This document shows positions 1 through 8,753 of a stretch of DNA of 59,011 nt, in pieces; position 1 is the first letter of the stretch, and each line of letters begins with the position of its first letter. Made by a program: the position numbers and the translations under genes. This stretch comes from Paracoccaceae bacterium (GTDB lineage: Bacteria; Pseudomonadota; Alphaproteobacteria; Rhodobacterales; Rhodobacteraceae). The stretch lies in contig JALSKC010000055.1 in the NCBI GenBank assembly GCA_026989055.1, forward strand, positions 1 through 59,011. The letters run 5' to 3'. The notes beneath the pieces are model-generated. The model made no database searches and was not told the DNA's origin. It saw nothing but the letters and a program-made list of their open reading frames with translations.

Positions 1-60
1 GGGGCAACCGGCCGGCGCATCCTGCGCGGGATTCTCGGCAACCTGTTCCGGGCGCGCTGA
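1..60 (+). CDS. C-terminal end of a gene, possibly HerA-like DUF853 helicase (partial)
   Basis: Frame 1 reads straight into a TGA at 58-60. The 19 visible residues end in GRRILRGILGNLFRAR. This basic, Ile/Leu/Gly-rich tail resembles the extreme C-terminus of DUF853 proteins (HerA-like ATPases such as E. coli YjgR, which also end in a REI-x-RGILG-like string). Only the tail is in the window, so no catalytic motif can be checked and the family call is a guess from similarity. The gene would be convergent with the dihydroxyacetone kinase gene, with about 160 bases of GC-rich sequence between them. Confidence 0.4.
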   Translation, partial: GATGRRILRGILGNLFRAR

Positions 61-222
61 AGCGCCTTTCCATCGTCTTCTCTCCGGCGCGCGGGCGGCC
101 GCCGCCATCGGCCCTGCCTGCCTCCCGTCCCCGCCATTCCGAAGCGCGGATCCGGCCCGTTGCCTGCCCGTTGCCTGCCGGAGCGCCCCCCTGTCGGCGG
201 CGCTGCCCGGTCGTCCGGGTGC

Positions 223-1848
223 TCAGCCGGCGGCGGCGAGCCGTTCGAACAGCCTGGCGATGGCCTCGGCGCCCGGGTCGTTGTGGCCGGCGAGCATGTC
301 GGGCGAGATGTAGCTGGCGCGCCCGGCCCGCGCCCGGGTGATCCCGGCGGTCCGGTCGGCGCCGGCGCGCGCCACCGCCGCTGCCGCGGGCAACCCGTCG
401 GGCAGGGCGGCGAGCGCCGGCTCCAGCGCGTCGATCATGGTGCGGTCGCCGGGGCGCGCCCCGCCCACTTCCTGCACCCGCTCGAGCCCGGCGCGCAGCG
501 CGTCGATCGGCGTCCTTCCCGAGGCCGAAGCATCACCGGCGGCGCTGAAGAAGATCGCCAAGAGCACCCCCGACGAGCCGCCCATTGTCTGGCTGAGCTC
601 CTCGCCGATGGCACGGAAGAGCTGAGTCAGATCGGCCAGCGGCAGCCGGTCCACCGCGCCCTTGAGCGCGCGCGCGGCGGTGGCCAGGGTGGTGCCGGTA
701 TCGCCGTCGCCGGATTTCGCATCGAGCGCGTTCAGGTCCGCTTCCATCGTCAGGAAGATGTCGCAGCAGGTCTCGATCAGCTGCTTGCGCGCCGGATGGG
801 CCGAAGCCATCGGCTTGATCGGAGCCAGCCCGTCGGGCAGCGGCAGGACCGGCGCATGGGCGCGCGCCGCCAGCCCCGGCCAGGCCCAGGGGCCGACCGG
901 CCTGGCGAGCAATGCGATGTCGGCTTCGTCCGCCGGCATCAGCGACACCGAGAAGCCGCGCATGTCCAGCGAGGTCATCATCGGCGCCGGGCCGATCGTC
1001 GCCGCGATCTGCCCGCCGATCCCGGAATTCAGCAGGTCGTTGGCCAGGATCGACATTTCCAGCGGCGGGGTGCCGCCGAGGTTGTTTATCAGCGCCACAT
1101 GCGGCCCCGGACCCATCGCCGCCTGAAGCCGTTCGGCGACCATCGCGATGGCGCTGCGGGCATCGGAAAACTCCACCTGCTCGATTCCCGGCTCGCCGTG
1201 AATGCCGAGCCCCAGTTCGGCCTTGCCCGCCGGAATCCGGTTTTCCTTGGGCGCGCCGGGCACGGTGCAGGTGTCCAGCGACATGCCCAGCGAAACGGTG
1301 CCGGCGATCACGCGCCTTGCGGCTTCGGTCACGGTGTCCAGGTCGGCGCCGTCCTCGGCCAGCGCCCCGGCGATCTTGTGCACGAAAAGCGTGCCTGCCA
1401 CGCCGCGCGGCTGCGGCAGGTCGGGCAGGGCGATGTCGTCGTCCACCACCACCATCGACACCTTCAGCCCGAAGGCGCGGGCGCGTTCGGCCGCAAGGCC
1501 GAAGTTCAGCCGGTCGCCGGTATAGTTCTTGACGATCAGCAGACAGCCCGCCTTGCCGGTCACCGACAGGATCCCGGCCAGCACCGCATCCACCGAGGGC
1601 GAGGCGAACACGTCGCCGCAGACCGCGGCGGTCAGCATTCCCTGGCCCACGAAGCCCGCATGCGCCGGCTCGTGGCCCGAACCGCCCCCCGAGACCAGCG
1701 CCACCTTCGAGCGGTCCCAGTCGGCCCGCTGCACGACCTTGATATGCGGGTAGCCGTCCAGGCGCTGCAACCGCCCCTGCGAAACCGCCAGCAACCCGTC
1801 TATGGCATCGGTGACGATGGTATCCTTTGAATTGACGAACAGGGACAT
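223..1848 (-). CDS. dhaK: ATP-dependent dihydroxyacetone kinase (fused DhaK-DhaL)
   Basis: Phosphorylates dihydroxyacetone (and possibly other short ketoses) with ATP in the cytoplasm. The 541 residues cover the full single-chain kinase. The N-terminal DAK1 domain has SGGGSGHEP at 53-61 and GIHGEPG with His217, the residue that in this family binds the substrate carbonyl covalently. The C-terminal DAK2 (DhaL-like) domain, from about residue 345, has the SGDGDTGTT Asp cluster that holds Mg-ATP. The start is firm: the upstream ATPase gene's TGA is embedded in a GAGGAGGT ribosome binding site six bases before this ATG. It is the last gene of the ABC transporter operon, so the imported compound is probably dihydroxyacetone, glycerol or a related polyol/ketose. 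No PTS phosphoryl donor is encoded nearby, as expected for the ATP-dependent type. Confidence 0.93.
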   Translation of the reverse strand: MSLFVNSKDTIVTDAIDGLLAVSQGRLQRLDGYPHIKVVQRADWDRSKVALVSGGGSGHEPAHAGFVGQGMLTAAVCGDVFASPSVDAVLAGILSVTGKAGCLLIVKNYTGDRLNFGLAAERARAFGLKVSMVVVDDDIALPDLPQPRGVAGTLFVHKIAGALAEDGADLDTVTEAARRVIAGTVSLGMSLDTCTVPGAPKENRIPAGKAELGLGIHGEPGIEQVEFSDARSAIAMVAERLQAAMGPGPHVALINNLGGTPPLEMSILANDLLNSGIGGQIAATIGPAPMMTSLDMRGFSVSLMPADEADIALLARPVGPWAWPGLAARAHAPVLPLPDGLAPIKPMASAHPARKQLIETCCDIFLTMEADLNALDAKSGDGDTGTTLATAARALKGAVDRLPLADLTQLFRAIGEELSQTMGGSSGVLLAIFFSAAGDASASGRTPIDALRAGLERVQEVGGARPGDRTMIDALEPALAALPDGLPAAAAVARAGADRTAGITRARAGRASYISPDMLAGHNDPGAEAIARLFERLAAAG

Positions 1849-1857
1849 GGAACCTCC

Positions 1858-2853
1858 TCAAGTGACGCGGTTGCCGTCGGCATCGAAATAGAGCGGATCG
1901 TCGGGGCGGATGCGCACCATCTCCCCGGCCCGAAGCGGCGTGTGTGCATCGGCCAGGGTCACGATGTCGTGGCCGTTGAAGCGCAGGTGCAGCCGGGTCT
2001 GGTCGCCCAGGTGCTCGACCCGGATCACGGATGCCTCCTGCCCCTCGCCGATGAACAGATGTTCCGGGCGCAGGCCGATGGTCGCCGCCCCGGCCGGCGC
2101 GGCGCCGAACAGATCGGCGGGCAGGATGTTGATGCGCGGCTGGCCGAGCCGCGAGGCGACATATTCGCTGGCCGGGTTTTCGTAGATCTCGCGCGGGCTG
2201 CCGAACTGCACCAGGACGCCGGCATTCAGAACCCCCACATGGGTGGCCATGGTCATCGCCTCGATCTGGTCGTGGGTGACATAAAGCAGCGTCGCGCCCA
2301 GGTCCTGCTGGATGCGCTTCAGCTCGATGCGCAGATCGGCCCGCAGCTTGGCATCGAGCGAACTGAGCGGTTCGTCCATCAGGAACAGCGCCGGCTCGCG
2401 CACCAGCGCGCGCCCGATGGACACCCGCTGCATCTCGCCCCCCGAAAGTTCGGTGGCCCTGTTGTCGAGCTTGTGCGCAATCCCCAGCACCTCGGCCACC
2501 TCGCCGACCCTGCGCGCGATCTCGTCCTCGGGCGTGCGCAGCGCCGGCGAGCGCAGCGGGAACTCCAGGTTCGCGCGCACGCTCAGATGCGGGTAAAGCG
2601 AATACTGCTGGAACACCATCGCCACGTTGCGCTGCGCCGGCATGTCACGCAGGACGGAGCGCCCGCCGATCGAAATATCGCCGCTGTCGGGCCGCTCCAG
2701 CCCGGCGATCAGGCGCAGCGTCGTGGTCTTGCCGGCGCCGGTGGGGCCCAGCAGCACCACGAAGGAACCGTCCGGCACCGTCAGGTTCATGTCGCGCACG
2801 GCCAGCGTGTCGCCAAACCGCTTGGTCACGTTGCTGAGCACCGTTTCAGCCAT
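1858..2853 (-). CDS. ABC transporter ATP-binding protein (MalK/UgpC type, first of two)
   Basis: ATPase of a carbohydrate (CUT1) importer, 331 residues. Walker A is GPTGAGKTT at 36-44, the Q-loop is VFQQYSLYPHL, the signature is LSGGEMQR, and Walker B is LFLMDEPLSSLDAKLR. After these comes a C-terminal OB/TOBE regulatory domain (about 240-331) with the GLRPEHLF motif of the MalK group. Its ATG overlaps the end of the preceding ATPase gene by eight bases, which suggests translational coupling. A pair of different ATPases serving one permease pair also occurs in the rhizobial glycerol transporter. In this operon it fits a heterodimeric nucleotide-binding unit. The substrate is inferred from the operon only. 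Confidence 0.9.
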   Translation of the reverse strand: MAETVLSNVTKRFGDTLAVRDMNLTVPDGSFVVLLGPTGAGKTTTLRLIAGLERPDSGDISIGGRSVLRDMPAQRNVAMVFQQYSLYPHLSVRANLEFPLRSPALRTPEDEIARRVGEVAEVLGIAHKLDNRATELSGGEMQRVSIGRALVREPALFLMDEPLSSLDAKLRADLRIELKRIQQDLGATLLYVTHDQIEAMTMATHVGVLNAGVLVQFGSPREIYENPASEYVASRLGQPRINILPADLFGAAPAGAATIGLRPEHLFIGEGQEASVIRVEHLGDQTRLHLRFNGHDIVTLADAHTPLRAGEMVRIRPDDPLYFDADGNRVT

Positions 2854-3943
2854 CGCGCGCGCCCCCCTGGTTCAGGGTCGAGCGCAGAGCCCGCCCGCTG
2901 GCATCATCAAACAGCGTGATCGTCGCCGGGTTGAAGGTCAGCCCCAGCGTTTCGCCCACCCGCAGCCGCACCGAAGCGGCGCAGCGTGCCTTGATTTCAC
3001 CGTCAGGTGTGCGCAGGGTCACGATCTGGGTGGTGCCCAGGTATTCCAGCGCCAGCACCTCGCCGCGACAGGGGCTGTCGTCGGAAAACCCCACGTGTTC
3101 GGGGCGCACGCCGAAGGACACCGGCCCCCGGCTGCCCTCGTTCTGGCGGGGCACCGCAAAGGTGCCGTCGCCCACCGCCACGGTTTCGGCCCCCGCCTCG
3201 ACCGCGCCGCGCACCGGCAGGAAATTCATCGCCGGCGAACCGATGAAACTGGCCACGAACCGGGTCGCCGGCTTGTCGTAGATTTCCTGCGGGGGGCCGC
3301 ATTGCTCGATCACGCCGTGGTTCATCACCACGATCCTGTCGCCCATCTGCATCGCCTCCAGCTGGTCATGGGTGACATAGACGGTGGTGGCCTTCATCCG
3401 GTCGTGCAGCGCGCGCAGTTCCTCGGCCATGCGTTCGCGGAACTCGGCATCGAGCGCGCCCAGCGGTTCGTCCATCATGAAGGCCCTGGGCTCGCGCACG
3501 ATGGCACGCCCGAGCGCGACGCGCTGCCGGTCGCCCCCCGAAAGCCCGCCCACCGGCCGATCGAGGATGTCCTCGATGCCGAGGATTTTCGCCACCTCGG
3601 CCACCCTGGCGCGCACCTGCGCGCGCGGCATCCCCTGGCTGACCAGCGGGTAGCTGATGTTCTTGCGCACGTTCATGTGCGGGTAAAGCGCGAACATCTG
3701 GAACACGAAGGCGATGTCGCGCTCGGCCGCGGGTTTGTCGCTGACCTCCTCGCCGTCGATCCAGATTTCCCCCGAGGTCGGCCGCTCGAGCCCGGCGATC
3801 ATCCGCAAGGTGGTGGTCTTGCCGCAGCCCGACGGGCCGAGAAGCATGAAGAACTCGCCGTCGCGGATCTCGAAGGACGAGGACTGCACGGCGGTGAAAT
3901 CGCCGAACTCCTTGCGCAGGTTCCTGATCACGATATCGGCCAT
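2846..3943 (-). CDS. ABC transporter ATP-binding protein (MalK/UgpC type, second of two)
   Basis: Second CUT1-type ATPase of the same operon, 365 residues. It has Walker A GPSGCGKTT at about 36-44, Q-loop FVFQMFALYPHM, signature LSGGDRQRVALGRAI, Walker B AFMMDEPLGALDAEFRERM, and a TOBE region with FGVRPEHVGF. The signature has Asp-Arg where most relatives have a Gln after LSGG. It is functional-looking but distinct from the partner ATPase, in keeping with two non-identical ATP sites in a heterodimer. Its start lies seven bases past the stop of the 62-residue membrane protein. Confidence 0.9.
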   Translation of the reverse strand: MADIVIRNLRKEFGDFTAVQSSSFEIRDGEFFMLLGPSGCGKTTTLRMIAGLERPTSGEIWIDGEEVSDKPAAERDIAFVFQMFALYPHMNVRKNISYPLVSQGMPRAQVRARVAEVAKILGIEDILDRPVGGLSGGDRQRVALGRAIVREPRAFMMDEPLGALDAEFRERMAEELRALHDRMKATTVYVTHDQLEAMQMGDRIVVMNHGVIEQCGPPQEIYDKPATRFVASFIGSPAMNFLPVRGAVEAGAETVAVGDGTFAVPRQNEGSRGPVSFGVRPEHVGFSDDSPCRGEVLALEYLGTTQIVTLRTPDGEIKARCAASVRLRVGETLGLTFNPATITLFDDASGRALRSTLNQGGARDG

Positions 3944-3950
3944 GGCCGCG

Positions 3951-4139
3951 CTACTCCGGGAAATGGCTGACGATGATGAACATCACCGTGCCCACCAGCG
4001 TGACGAGGAAGGACCAGGTGAAGGCCCACAAGGCGAAGGGCTGCATCAGCATCACCACCCCGAGCGCGATCAGGACGCTTGCGACCATTTCCCAGGGGCC
4101 GCGGCGCAACCGGGCCAGACCGACAAGAAACCGCTTCAT
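3951..4139 (-). CDS. Small two-helix membrane protein of the ABC operon
   Basis: A 62-residue protein with a basic N-terminus (MKRFLVGLARLRRG) and two hydrophobic segments at about 17-34 and 39-57. No catalytic motif. Its start overlaps the end of the upstream permease gene (ATGA) and its stop is seven bases before an ATPase start, so it is clearly part of the operon rather than a chance frame. The glycerol ABC operon of Rhizobium (glpSTPQUV) also carries a small membrane protein (DUF2160). This one may play an equivalent accessory role, but I cannot show sequence relationship. Function unknown. Confidence 0.7.
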   Translation of the reverse strand: MKRFLVGLARLRRGPWEMVASVLIALGVVMLMQPFALWAFTWSFLVTLVGTVMFIIVSHFPE

Positions 4140-5077
4140 TTGCGCACCGCTCCGAAGGTGATCCCGCGCAAGAGGTGCTTGCGCAGAACGATGGTGAAGA
4201 TCATCACCGGCAGCAGGAACAGCGTCGCGCCGGCGGCCACCGCCGGCCAGTCCAGCCCGCCGACCCCGATGATCGTCGGGATGAAGGGCGGCGCCGTCTG
4301 GGCGTTGCCGCTGGTCAGCAGCACGGCGAAGGCGTATTCGTTCCAGGCGAAGATCAGGCAGAAGATCGCGGTCGAGGCGATGCCGGTGGCCGCCTGCGGC
4401 AGCACCACCTTGTAGAAGGCCTGGAACCGCGTGTAGCCGTCGATCAGCGCCGCTTCCTCGTATTCGCGCGGGATCTCGTCGATGAACCCCTTGAGCAGCC
4501 AGACCGCGAGGCTGAGGTTCACCGCCGTATAGAGCAGGATCATCCCCAGCCGCGTGTCGCTCAGCCCCAGGGTGCGGAACATCAGGAAGATCGGGATCGC
4601 CGCGGCGATCGGCGGCATCATCCGGGTCGAGAGGATGAAGAACAGCAGATCGTCCTTGAGCGGGACCTTGAAACGCGAGAACGCATAGGCCGCGAGCGTG
4701 CCCAGGAACACCGAAAGGAAGGTCGAGCCGAAGCCGATGACGACCGAGTTCAGGAACCGCTGGCCGAAGCGCGAGGGGCCGACGATGGTCTTTTCGCGTT
4801 CGCGCACCAGCCGGTCATACCAGGTTTCCGGCGGCGGCAGGGTTTCGATCTGCTCCGGGGTCAGCCGGGTCTGGGTGGTGAACAGGTTCACATAGCCTTC
4901 GAGGCTGGGCGAAAACACCACCTTGGGCGGATAGGCGATGGAATCGGGGCCGGTCTTGAAGCCGGTCATCACGATCCAGACCAGCGGCATCACCGTGATC
5001 AGCGCATAAAGCGCCACCAGGATGCCGGCGATCCACTTCTGCCGGCGCGTGGGCTCGGTGATCGAAAAGGCGCTCAT
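4136..5077 (-). CDS. Carbohydrate ABC transporter permease (MalG type)
   Basis: Integral membrane subunit of the CUT1 importer, 313 residues with six predicted helices. The EAA loop is EYEEAALIDGYTRFQAFYKVVLPQ. The start is taken at the ATG at 5077, which overlaps the upstream permease's TGA (ATGA) and gives the normal MSAFSI... cytoplasmic tail and first helix near 15-35. A longer reading back to 5359 would run into the other permease gene and has no domain support. It has a longer than usual first periplasmic loop (about 40-95, rich in charged residues), a trait of the glycerol/polyol type MalG proteins. Confidence 0.9.
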   Translation of the reverse strand: MSAFSITEPTRRQKWIAGILVALYALITVMPLVWIVMTGFKTGPDSIAYPPKVVFSPSLEGYVNLFTTQTRLTPEQIETLPPPETWYDRLVREREKTIVGPSRFGQRFLNSVVIGFGSTFLSVFLGTLAAYAFSRFKVPLKDDLLFFILSTRMMPPIAAAIPIFLMFRTLGLSDTRLGMILLYTAVNLSLAVWLLKGFIDEIPREYEEAALIDGYTRFQAFYKVVLPQAATGIASTAIFCLIFAWNEYAFAVLLTSGNAQTAPPFIPTIIGVGGLDWPAVAAGATLFLLPVMIFTIVLRKHLLRGITFGAVRK

Positions 5078-6021
5078 CTCTCCTTCACCCTGTTCAGGGC
5101 CTTCACGTAGATCGAGGCCAGCCCGAAGACGGTGACGAACAGGATCACCGCATAGGCCGAGGCATAGCCGGTGCGCCATTTCTCGAAGGCCTCGCGCTTG
5201 AGGTTGATCGAGGTCAGCTCGGTGGTCGAGCCGGGTCCGCCGCCGGTCAGCTGCACCACCAGGTCGAACATCTTGAAGTTCTCGATGCCGCGAAACAGCA
5301 CCGCCAGCATCAGGAACGGCAGGATCATCGGCACGGTGATGGTCCAGAACTGGCGCCACTTGCTGGCCCGGTCCACCGCTGCGGCCTCATAGAGATAGTC
5401 CGGGATCGACCGCAGCCCGGCAAGGCAGATCAGCATCACGAAGGGGGTCCACATCCAGGTGTCCACGATCACGATCGCCCAGGGCGCCAGCGACACATCC
5501 CCGATCATCGAGAAACTGGCCGGATCGGCGCCGGTGAAGAAGCCGACCACATAGTTGAACAGCCCGATCTGCGGCTGGTAGAGGAAGCGCCAGAAATTGC
5601 CGACCACCGCCGGCGACAGCATCATCGGCAGCACGATCAGCGTCGTCCACAGGTCGTTGCCCCTGAACTTCCGGTTGATCAGCCAGGCCAGGGCAAACCC
5701 GATCAGCACCTGGAAGAACAGCGTCCAGAACAGGAAATGCGCCGTGGCCTGCATCGTCTGCCAGATGTCGGGGTCCGACAGGATGCGCTCGTAGTTGCGC
5801 AGCCCCACGAACTTCACATCGGCATTGATCCGGTTGACCCGGAAATTGGTGAAGCTCAGCCGGATCGTCCAGATCAGCGGAAAGATGTTGATCGCCAGCA
5901 GCAGAAAGATCGTCGGGGTGACGAAGATCCAGGCGATGGTGCGGTCGGAAAAGCCCCTTACCCTGCGGGCAAAGCTTGCGGGCGTGGCCTTTGCAACGCG
6001 TTCTATGACCGGTTTGGGCAT
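5074..6021 (-). CDS. Carbohydrate ABC transporter permease (MalF type)
   Basis: Partner permease, 315 residues, with a cytoplasmic N-terminus, a first helix at about 30-50 (IAWIFVTPTIFLLLAINIFPLIWT), and the EAA loop LYEAAAVDRASKWRQFWTITVPM towards the C-terminus. It is coupled to the next permease by a four-base overlap. It follows the binding-protein gene after a 115-base gap that holds a strong hairpin. This is a common arrangement for making more binding protein than membrane protein. Confidence 0.9.
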   Translation of the reverse strand: MPKPVIERVAKATPASFARRVRGFSDRTIAWIFVTPTIFLLLAINIFPLIWTIRLSFTNFRVNRINADVKFVGLRNYERILSDPDIWQTMQATAHFLFWTLFFQVLIGFALAWLINRKFRGNDLWTTLIVLPMMLSPAVVGNFWRFLYQPQIGLFNYVVGFFTGADPASFSMIGDVSLAPWAIVIVDTWMWTPFVMLICLAGLRSIPDYLYEAAAVDRASKWRQFWTITVPMILPFLMLAVLFRGIENFKMFDLVVQLTGGGPGSTTELTSINLKREAFEKWRTGYASAYAVILFVTVFGLASIYVKALNRVKER

Positions 6022-6093
6022 GGGCTGTTCTCGCGCTGTGTGCCGGATCCGGGGCGCGGAGCCGGAAAACCCGGCCCCGCGCGAGTGGTGGTG

Positions 6094-6122
6094 GCGGCCG
6101 CTCCCCCAACCGGAGCGGCCGC
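6094..6122 (-). terminator. Intergenic hairpin after the binding-protein gene (attenuator or mRNA stabiliser)
   Basis: Arms GCGGCCGCTC (6094-6103) and GAGCGGCCGC (6113-6122) pair perfectly over ten bases with a nine-base loop. The structure begins 14 bases after the binding-protein stop codon on the transcribed strand. No T-run follows, so complete rho-independent termination is unlikely. It more likely protects the upstream message 3' end or partly attenuates transcription into the permease genes. Confidence 0.6.
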
Positions 6123-6136
6123 TTCGACGTCCGGGC

Positions 6137-7468
6137 TCAGAGCTTGCCTTCGTCCTCGAAGATCTCGGTCCAGTCCTTCACCAGACCGTCAAGCGCCTCC
6201 TGGGCGGTGCCTTCGCCGGCAACCACATATCTGTGGATCCGGTCCTGCATCGCCAGAAGCAGATCGGCATAGGCCGGCTCGGCCCAGAAATCCTTGACGA
6301 TCGACATGGATTTCAGGAAGGCCCGGTTGTAGGGCTTCCTGTCCGGATAGGCCGGATCCTCGAGCACGAACTTCATCGCCGAAGCGCCGCCCATGTCGGT
6401 CCAGCGCTGCTGGATCTCGGGCTGTGCGAACCACTTGATGTAGGCCAGCGCGCCCTCCATGTTGTCGGTGTTCGCCACCACCGAGATCCCCTGGCCGCCG
6501 AGCTGGGCATACTGGCCGGCGGGGCCGGGGGGGTTGGCAAAATAGCCGGACTTGTCGCCGCCCACGTTCGGGTCGGCATCGACGCCGGGCCAGATGAAGG
6601 CGAAGTTCATCTGCAGCGCCACCTGGCCCGACTTGTAGGCGTCGATGGTTTCCGACATGTACCAGTCAGAGGCCCCCGGCGGCGTGGCGGTGTCGTAAAG
6701 CTCCTTGTAGTATTCGAGCCCCGCGACCGCGCCGGGCGAATTCACCCAGCCGTCGAGTTCCGCATAGGGGTTTTCCGGGTTGCCGTAATCGAACCCGTAG
6801 TTGTAGAGCGCGTTGGTCACCCCCATGGTGATCCCTTCCGAACCGCGCTCGGTGTAGATCGCGGCGCCATAGACCGTCTTGCCGTCGATCTCGCGGCCCT
6901 GGAAGAACTGGGCGATGTCCTTGAGCTGCGCCAGGTCCTCGGGCACGCCCAGATCGTAGCCGTATTTCGCCTTGAACTCGGCCTGCAGTTCGGGCCGCGA
7001 GAACCAGTCCTTGCGGTAGGTCCAGCCCACCACGTCGGCATAGGCCGGCAGCGCCCAGTAGTTCGGCGTGCCCTTGGGCCATTCGGCATAGCCCGTCACC
7101 GTCGCCGGCAGGAAATCATCCATCGAGATGCCGTTGGCTTCGAAGAAGTCGTTGAGCTTGATATATTGCCCGTTCTCGGCCGCCCCGCCGATCCACTGGC
7201 TGTCGCCGATCAGAAGATCGCACAGCGTGCCGCCGGAGTTGAGCTCGTTCAGCATCCGGTCGGCGAAATTCGGCCAGGGCACGAATTCGAAGTTCATCTT
7301 GATGCCGGACTGGGCCTCGAAATCCTTGCTCAGCTCCACCAGCGCGTTGGCCGGGTCCCACGCCGCCCAGCAGAGCGTCAGCTCGCCCTGCTGCGCCTGC
7401 GCGGCACCGGCGGACAGACTCGCGCCGAGCGTCAGCGCCGAGACCGTCAACAGTTTCAGTCGTTCCAT
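6137..7468 (-). CDS. Periplasmic sugar/polyol-binding protein of the ABC importer
   Basis: Extracellular solute-binding protein (family 1), 443 residues. A Sec signal peptide at 1-25 (MERLKLLTVSALTLGASLSAGAAQA, given here only as residue range and composition) is followed by QQGELTLCWAAWDPANAL. This is the type of mature N-terminus seen in polyol/glycerol binding proteins, with aromatic residues (Trp, Tyr) spread through the pocket regions. The start at 7468 is chosen because a GGGAGGA site lies seven bases upstream and the signal peptide begins there. A longer frame to 7657 has no signal sequence at its start. It is the first gene of the operon, downstream of a probable LacI-type operator. 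Confidence 0.9.
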   Translation of the reverse strand: MERLKLLTVSALTLGASLSAGAAQAQQGELTLCWAAWDPANALVELSKDFEAQSGIKMNFEFVPWPNFADRMLNELNSGGTLCDLLIGDSQWIGGAAENGQYIKLNDFFEANGISMDDFLPATVTGYAEWPKGTPNYWALPAYADVVGWTYRKDWFSRPELQAEFKAKYGYDLGVPEDLAQLKDIAQFFQGREIDGKTVYGAAIYTERGSEGITMGVTNALYNYGFDYGNPENPYAELDGWVNSPGAVAGLEYYKELYDTATPPGASDWYMSETIDAYKSGQVALQMNFAFIWPGVDADPNVGGDKSGYFANPPGPAGQYAQLGGQGISVVANTDNMEGALAYIKWFAQPEIQQRWTDMGGASAMKFVLEDPAYPDRKPYNRAFLKSMSIVKDFWAEPAYADLLLAMQDRIHRYVVAGEGTAQEALDGLVKDWTEIFEDEGKL

Positions 7469-7571
7469 GAATAGTCCTCCCAGAAAGCACGGCCCGAACC
7501 GGGTTCCCCTCGACTCGGACCGCCCGCCGGGAAACCGTACGCAAGGTTGGCGCGCCCTGTCCAGAATTTTT

Positions 7572-7587
7572 TGAGGTACGCACCTCA
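7572..7587. promoter_or_regulatory. Probable LacI-family operator before the dihydroxyacetone/polyol operon
   Basis: TGAGGTACGCACCTCA is a 16-base near-perfect dyad (only one base pair of the two inner positions breaks symmetry) with a central CG, the hallmark of LacI/GalR operators. It stands in an A/T-rich island inside GC-rich DNA, 104 bases before the binding-protein start and 113 bases past the end of the regulator gene. On the minus strand a TGGACA (-35-like) follows it closely. A related half-site occurs in front of the regulator gene itself. Confidence 0.65.
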
Positions 7588-7700
7588 TTTTTTGCCTTCC
7601 CGTATCCGGGCCCTCCGCGGAAGGCGCGGCTCCTGCCCGGAACCCCGGGCGGGCCACCTCCCGCCTCCGCCGGGGGGGATGAACACACCCCTTCCGGGGT

Positions 7701-8726
7701 TCAGGTCAGATTCTCCTTCAGGATGATGTCGATGCGGATTCGCTCCTGCGCGGCATCGATCTCGGTCCTGTCCACCTTGGCGCGCAGGACCCGCAGGGTG
7801 GAGCGCACCACATGCCCGATGTCCTGGGTGATCACCACGTCGATGCTGCCCCCGATCAGCGCCGCCCGAGTGTGTTCGGTCAGCTCGTGGGCGATATAGA
7901 CCAGCTCGTGCTCCTCCCGGTAGGGGGCCAGAACGCGGGAAAACAGCCGGTTCCCGGAGCCGGTGACATAGACCCCGATGATGTTGTCATAGCTGGCGAA
8001 GGCGGCCCGGACATTGCGCTCCAGAAGCTCCGGGTCATCGCGCCACTCGATCGAGGGCAGCACCTCGATCCGGGGGTAGCACTCTATCAGGGCGGCATCG
8101 AAGCCCAGCCGGCGCTCGACGCTCTCGCGCAAGATCATCGTGTTGCCGAGGACCAGTATCTTGCCGCTGCTGCCGCCAAGGAACCTTCGCATCAGCACAC
8201 CGGCCGTCCGCCCCGCCGCGATATTGTCGATCCCGACGAAATGATCCTGCTCCGTGTTCGGAAGGTCGGACACCAGTGAAACCACCGCGACCCCGTGCTC
8301 CTTCAGGTGGCGGATCGCGTCGCGCACATGCGGGGTCTCGGGGGCCATGATCGCCACCCCTTCGACATCGCCCCCCTCCAGCCCGTGCAGCACCCGGGCG
8401 AGGTGGTGCGGATCGCCCGGCGGCACCAGAACGGTGTTCACCGCCATGCGCTCGCGCACCGCGTGTCGCGCGACCTCCTCGACCGTCTCCCTGAGCGCGC
8501 GCTGGAACTGGCTGTCGCCTTCCGGGAGCACGAAGACGAATCGGTAGGTGCGCCGGCGCGCGAGGTTGGCCGCCGACAGGTCACGCACGTAGCCGAGCTC
8601 CTCGATCGCCCTGTTGACGCGCTCGATCGTCACCTTGCGCACGCCCGGGCGCGCGTTCAGAACGCGGTCAACCGTTGCCAGGCTGACCCCGGCGGCGCGG
8701 GCGATGTCGTTCACGGTCGGGCGCAA
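7701..8726 (-). CDS. LacI-family transcriptional regulator
   Basis: Sugar-responsive regulator, 341 residues. The N-terminal helix-turn-helix is TVNDIARAAGVSLATVDRVLN (residues 3-23), followed by the hinge helix region near AANLARRR. From about 60 on comes a periplasmic-binding-protein-like effector domain. The sequence ends RIDIILKENL, which is normal for the family. It is encoded directly upstream of the ABC/dihydroxyacetone kinase operon on the same strand and is the obvious candidate to control it. The effector is unknown and is likely the imported sugar or its phosphate. Confidence 0.9.
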   Translation of the reverse strand: MRPTVNDIARAAGVSLATVDRVLNARPGVRKVTIERVNRAIEELGYVRDLSAANLARRRTYRFVFVLPEGDSQFQRALRETVEEVARHAVRERMAVNTVLVPPGDPHHLARVLHGLEGGDVEGVAIMAPETPHVRDAIRHLKEHGVAVVSLVSDLPNTEQDHFVGIDNIAAGRTAGVLMRRFLGGSSGKILVLGNTMILRESVERRLGFDAALIECYPRIEVLPSIEWRDDPELLERNVRAAFASYDNIIGVYVTGSGNRLFSRVLAPYREEHELVYIAHELTEHTRAALIGGSIDVVITQDIGHVVRSTLRVLRAKVDRTEIDAAQERIRIDIILKENLT

Positions 8727-8753
8727 GATTCCGCTCTCCTGATCCTGGCCGAC

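Noticed and set aside
4079-5110. Arg/Asp/Gln-rich plus-strand frame over the permease genes
   Set aside because: Pure antisense shadow of the MalG-type permease; no ribosome site and no recognisable domain.
6094-6122. Full rho-independent terminator after the binding-protein gene
   Set aside because: The stem is strong but no T-run follows, and the permease genes continue on the same strand.
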